Shown: piece by piece, positions 5,844 through 6,536 of the stretch
How the letters are laid out: each line of letters opens with the position of its first letter
Numbering within the stretch: position 1 is the first letter of the stretch
From: a candidate division WS6 bacterium GW2011_GWC2_36_7
Lineage (GTDB): Bacteria; Patescibacteriota; Dojkabacteria; SC72
Length of the DNA stretch: 6,536 nt
Assembly: GCA_000991805.1 (NCBI GenBank)
Contig: LBSF01000034.1
Location: 1-6,536, forward strand
Direction: 5' to 3'
Program-made: the position numbers and the translations under genes
The notes under the pieces: model-generated
Databases searched by the model: none
Seen by the model: only the letters and a program-made list of their open reading frames with translations
Told to the model about the DNA's origin: nothing

Positions 5844-6536
5844 TTTAAATGTTTTACTTGTATCGATTAAATAGTCTTTGAGATCATTTCTACCTAAAAT
5901 TACAGAGTGAGTAGTATCTTCAGTGACAATCATTTCGAGATCTAGAACTTCACCTGAGACCTTTATCTTAATTATGATAACAGGTCTTACAACGATTTGC
6001 CCGTCTTCAAAGATTTTCGCTAGACGTATGATATGTCCATCTGGTTGTGAATTTTTGCTGTATTCATCGATATAGTCTTGTGCATCTTTAAAGGTTGGAA
6101 ATTCTTTTGGGCATTTCAAGAAATCAAACTGTCTCATTGTTTCAAAGTAGCCACTTCTCGAAGCATAACTTCTAGATATACGAGAGGTTATCATTCCAGT
6201 ATCAACAAATGCTGTAGTTATTTCTCGATCTTTATTATCATTCTTACTACCTTCTTTGTATGATTTGTAATACAAGGTTATTTTTTCGTTGATGTTTATA
6301 ACCTTTCTTCCACTGATAGCTTCTATACTATCCTCAACTTCTCCACCAAAAAGATTTTTAGCTACCCTAATACCATGTTTAATACTTTTTACTTCTAATC
6401 CTTTTACTTTTTCTAATCTCCATCTTAATCCCGCTTGATTTGCTACCTGAATACCAAGTCCCGGTCTAGCGTTTAGTTCAAAGACGATAGGGCCTTTGTC
6501 TGCATCGAGGGCTATATCTACACCAACATAGCCTAG
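5841..6536 (-). CDS. RimK-related ligase fused to retropepsin-like aspartic peptidase domain (3' part; 5' end outside window)
   Basis: The frame is open from the window edge (6536) to TAA at 5843-5841, giving 231 visible residues; a TTG start at 6275 would wrongly cut the ligase part. Visible residues 1-45 are the end of an ATP-grasp domain of the alpha-L-glutamate ligase-like group: YVGVDIAL (3-10), then FELNARPGLGIQVANQAGL (19-37), with the ExN metal site (Glu20, Asn22) intact. A linker (about 45-105) follows. The C-terminal domain then resembles the RimB/Zn_protease-like bacterial retropepsins (Pfam group PF05618, from memory): FVDTGMITSRIS carries the DTG catalytic triad (Asp112), and VILGRNDLKDYLIDTSK (212-228) is the usual closing ILGR...FLVD-type motif. 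Such proteins act as dimers with one DTG each. In many proteobacteria the ligase and retropepsin are separate neighbouring genes; here they are one chain. No membrane segment is visible. Predicted role: adding and trimming amino-acid tags. Confidence 0.82.
   Translation of the reverse strand, partial: LGYVGVDIALDADKGPIVFELNARPGLGIQVANQAGLRWRLEKVKGLEVKSIKHGIRVAKNLFGGEVEDSIEAISGRKVININEKITLYYKSYKEGSKNDNKDREITTAFVDTGMITSRISRSYASRSGYFETMRQFDFLKCPKEFPTFKDAQDYIDEYSKNSQPDGHIIRLAKIFEDGQIVVRPVIIIKIKVSGEVLDLEMIVTEDTTHSVILGRNDLKDYLIDTSKTFK

Overview
The window is AT-rich and almost fully coding. One gene lies on the plus strand at the left end. It is converged upon by a tightly packed minus-strand gene row that fills the rest. 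No stretch over 300 bases lacks a gene. I see no RNA genes, insertion sequences, CRISPR arrays or origins. The organism cannot be named from the sequence. The compact layout, missing Shine-Dalgarno motifs, the style of the kinase ATP lid (GQKFFRAGN...RPGGTGLGL) and the wealth of RimK/CphA-like ligases fit a Candidate Phyla Radiation (Patescibacteria) bacterium. This is inference; another SD-poor AT-rich lineage such as Bacteroidota is not excluded.

Left region (1-1443, plus): the C-terminal part of a sensor histidine kinase with GAF domain, coiled coil, HisKA and HATPase. Its frame is open to the window edge, so the true N-terminus probably lies outside. No response regulator is visible.

Minus-strand region (6536 down to 1448), in transcription order: (i) the 3' part of a RimK-related ATP-grasp ligase fused to a retropepsin-like aspartic peptidase domain; (ii) a 329-residue ATP-grasp ligase resembling the ATP-grasp core of cyanophycin synthetase; (iii) a 563-residue ligase of the same type with extra N- and C-terminal domains but no Mur-ligase domain; (iv) a 315-residue RimK-like ATP-grasp protein; (v) a 247-codon reading frame for an HExxH metallopeptidase-like protein, split by one in-frame TAG just before its catalytic motif. 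Spacings are a 1-nt overlap, then gaps of 10, 1 and 9 nt, so the row is almost certainly one operon whose promoter is outside the window.

Taken together, four ATP-grasp amide-bond-forming modules are linked to two different peptidase modules. The family logic is that ATP-grasp ligases of the RimK/CphA/GshF group add amino acids to a carboxylate or peptide chain, and the peptidases trim or remove such tags. The row therefore looks like a peptide-tag synthesis and turnover system, or a pathway for a non-ribosomal peptide or poly-amino acid. The substrate cannot be read from the sequence, and no precursor peptide gene is visible in the window.
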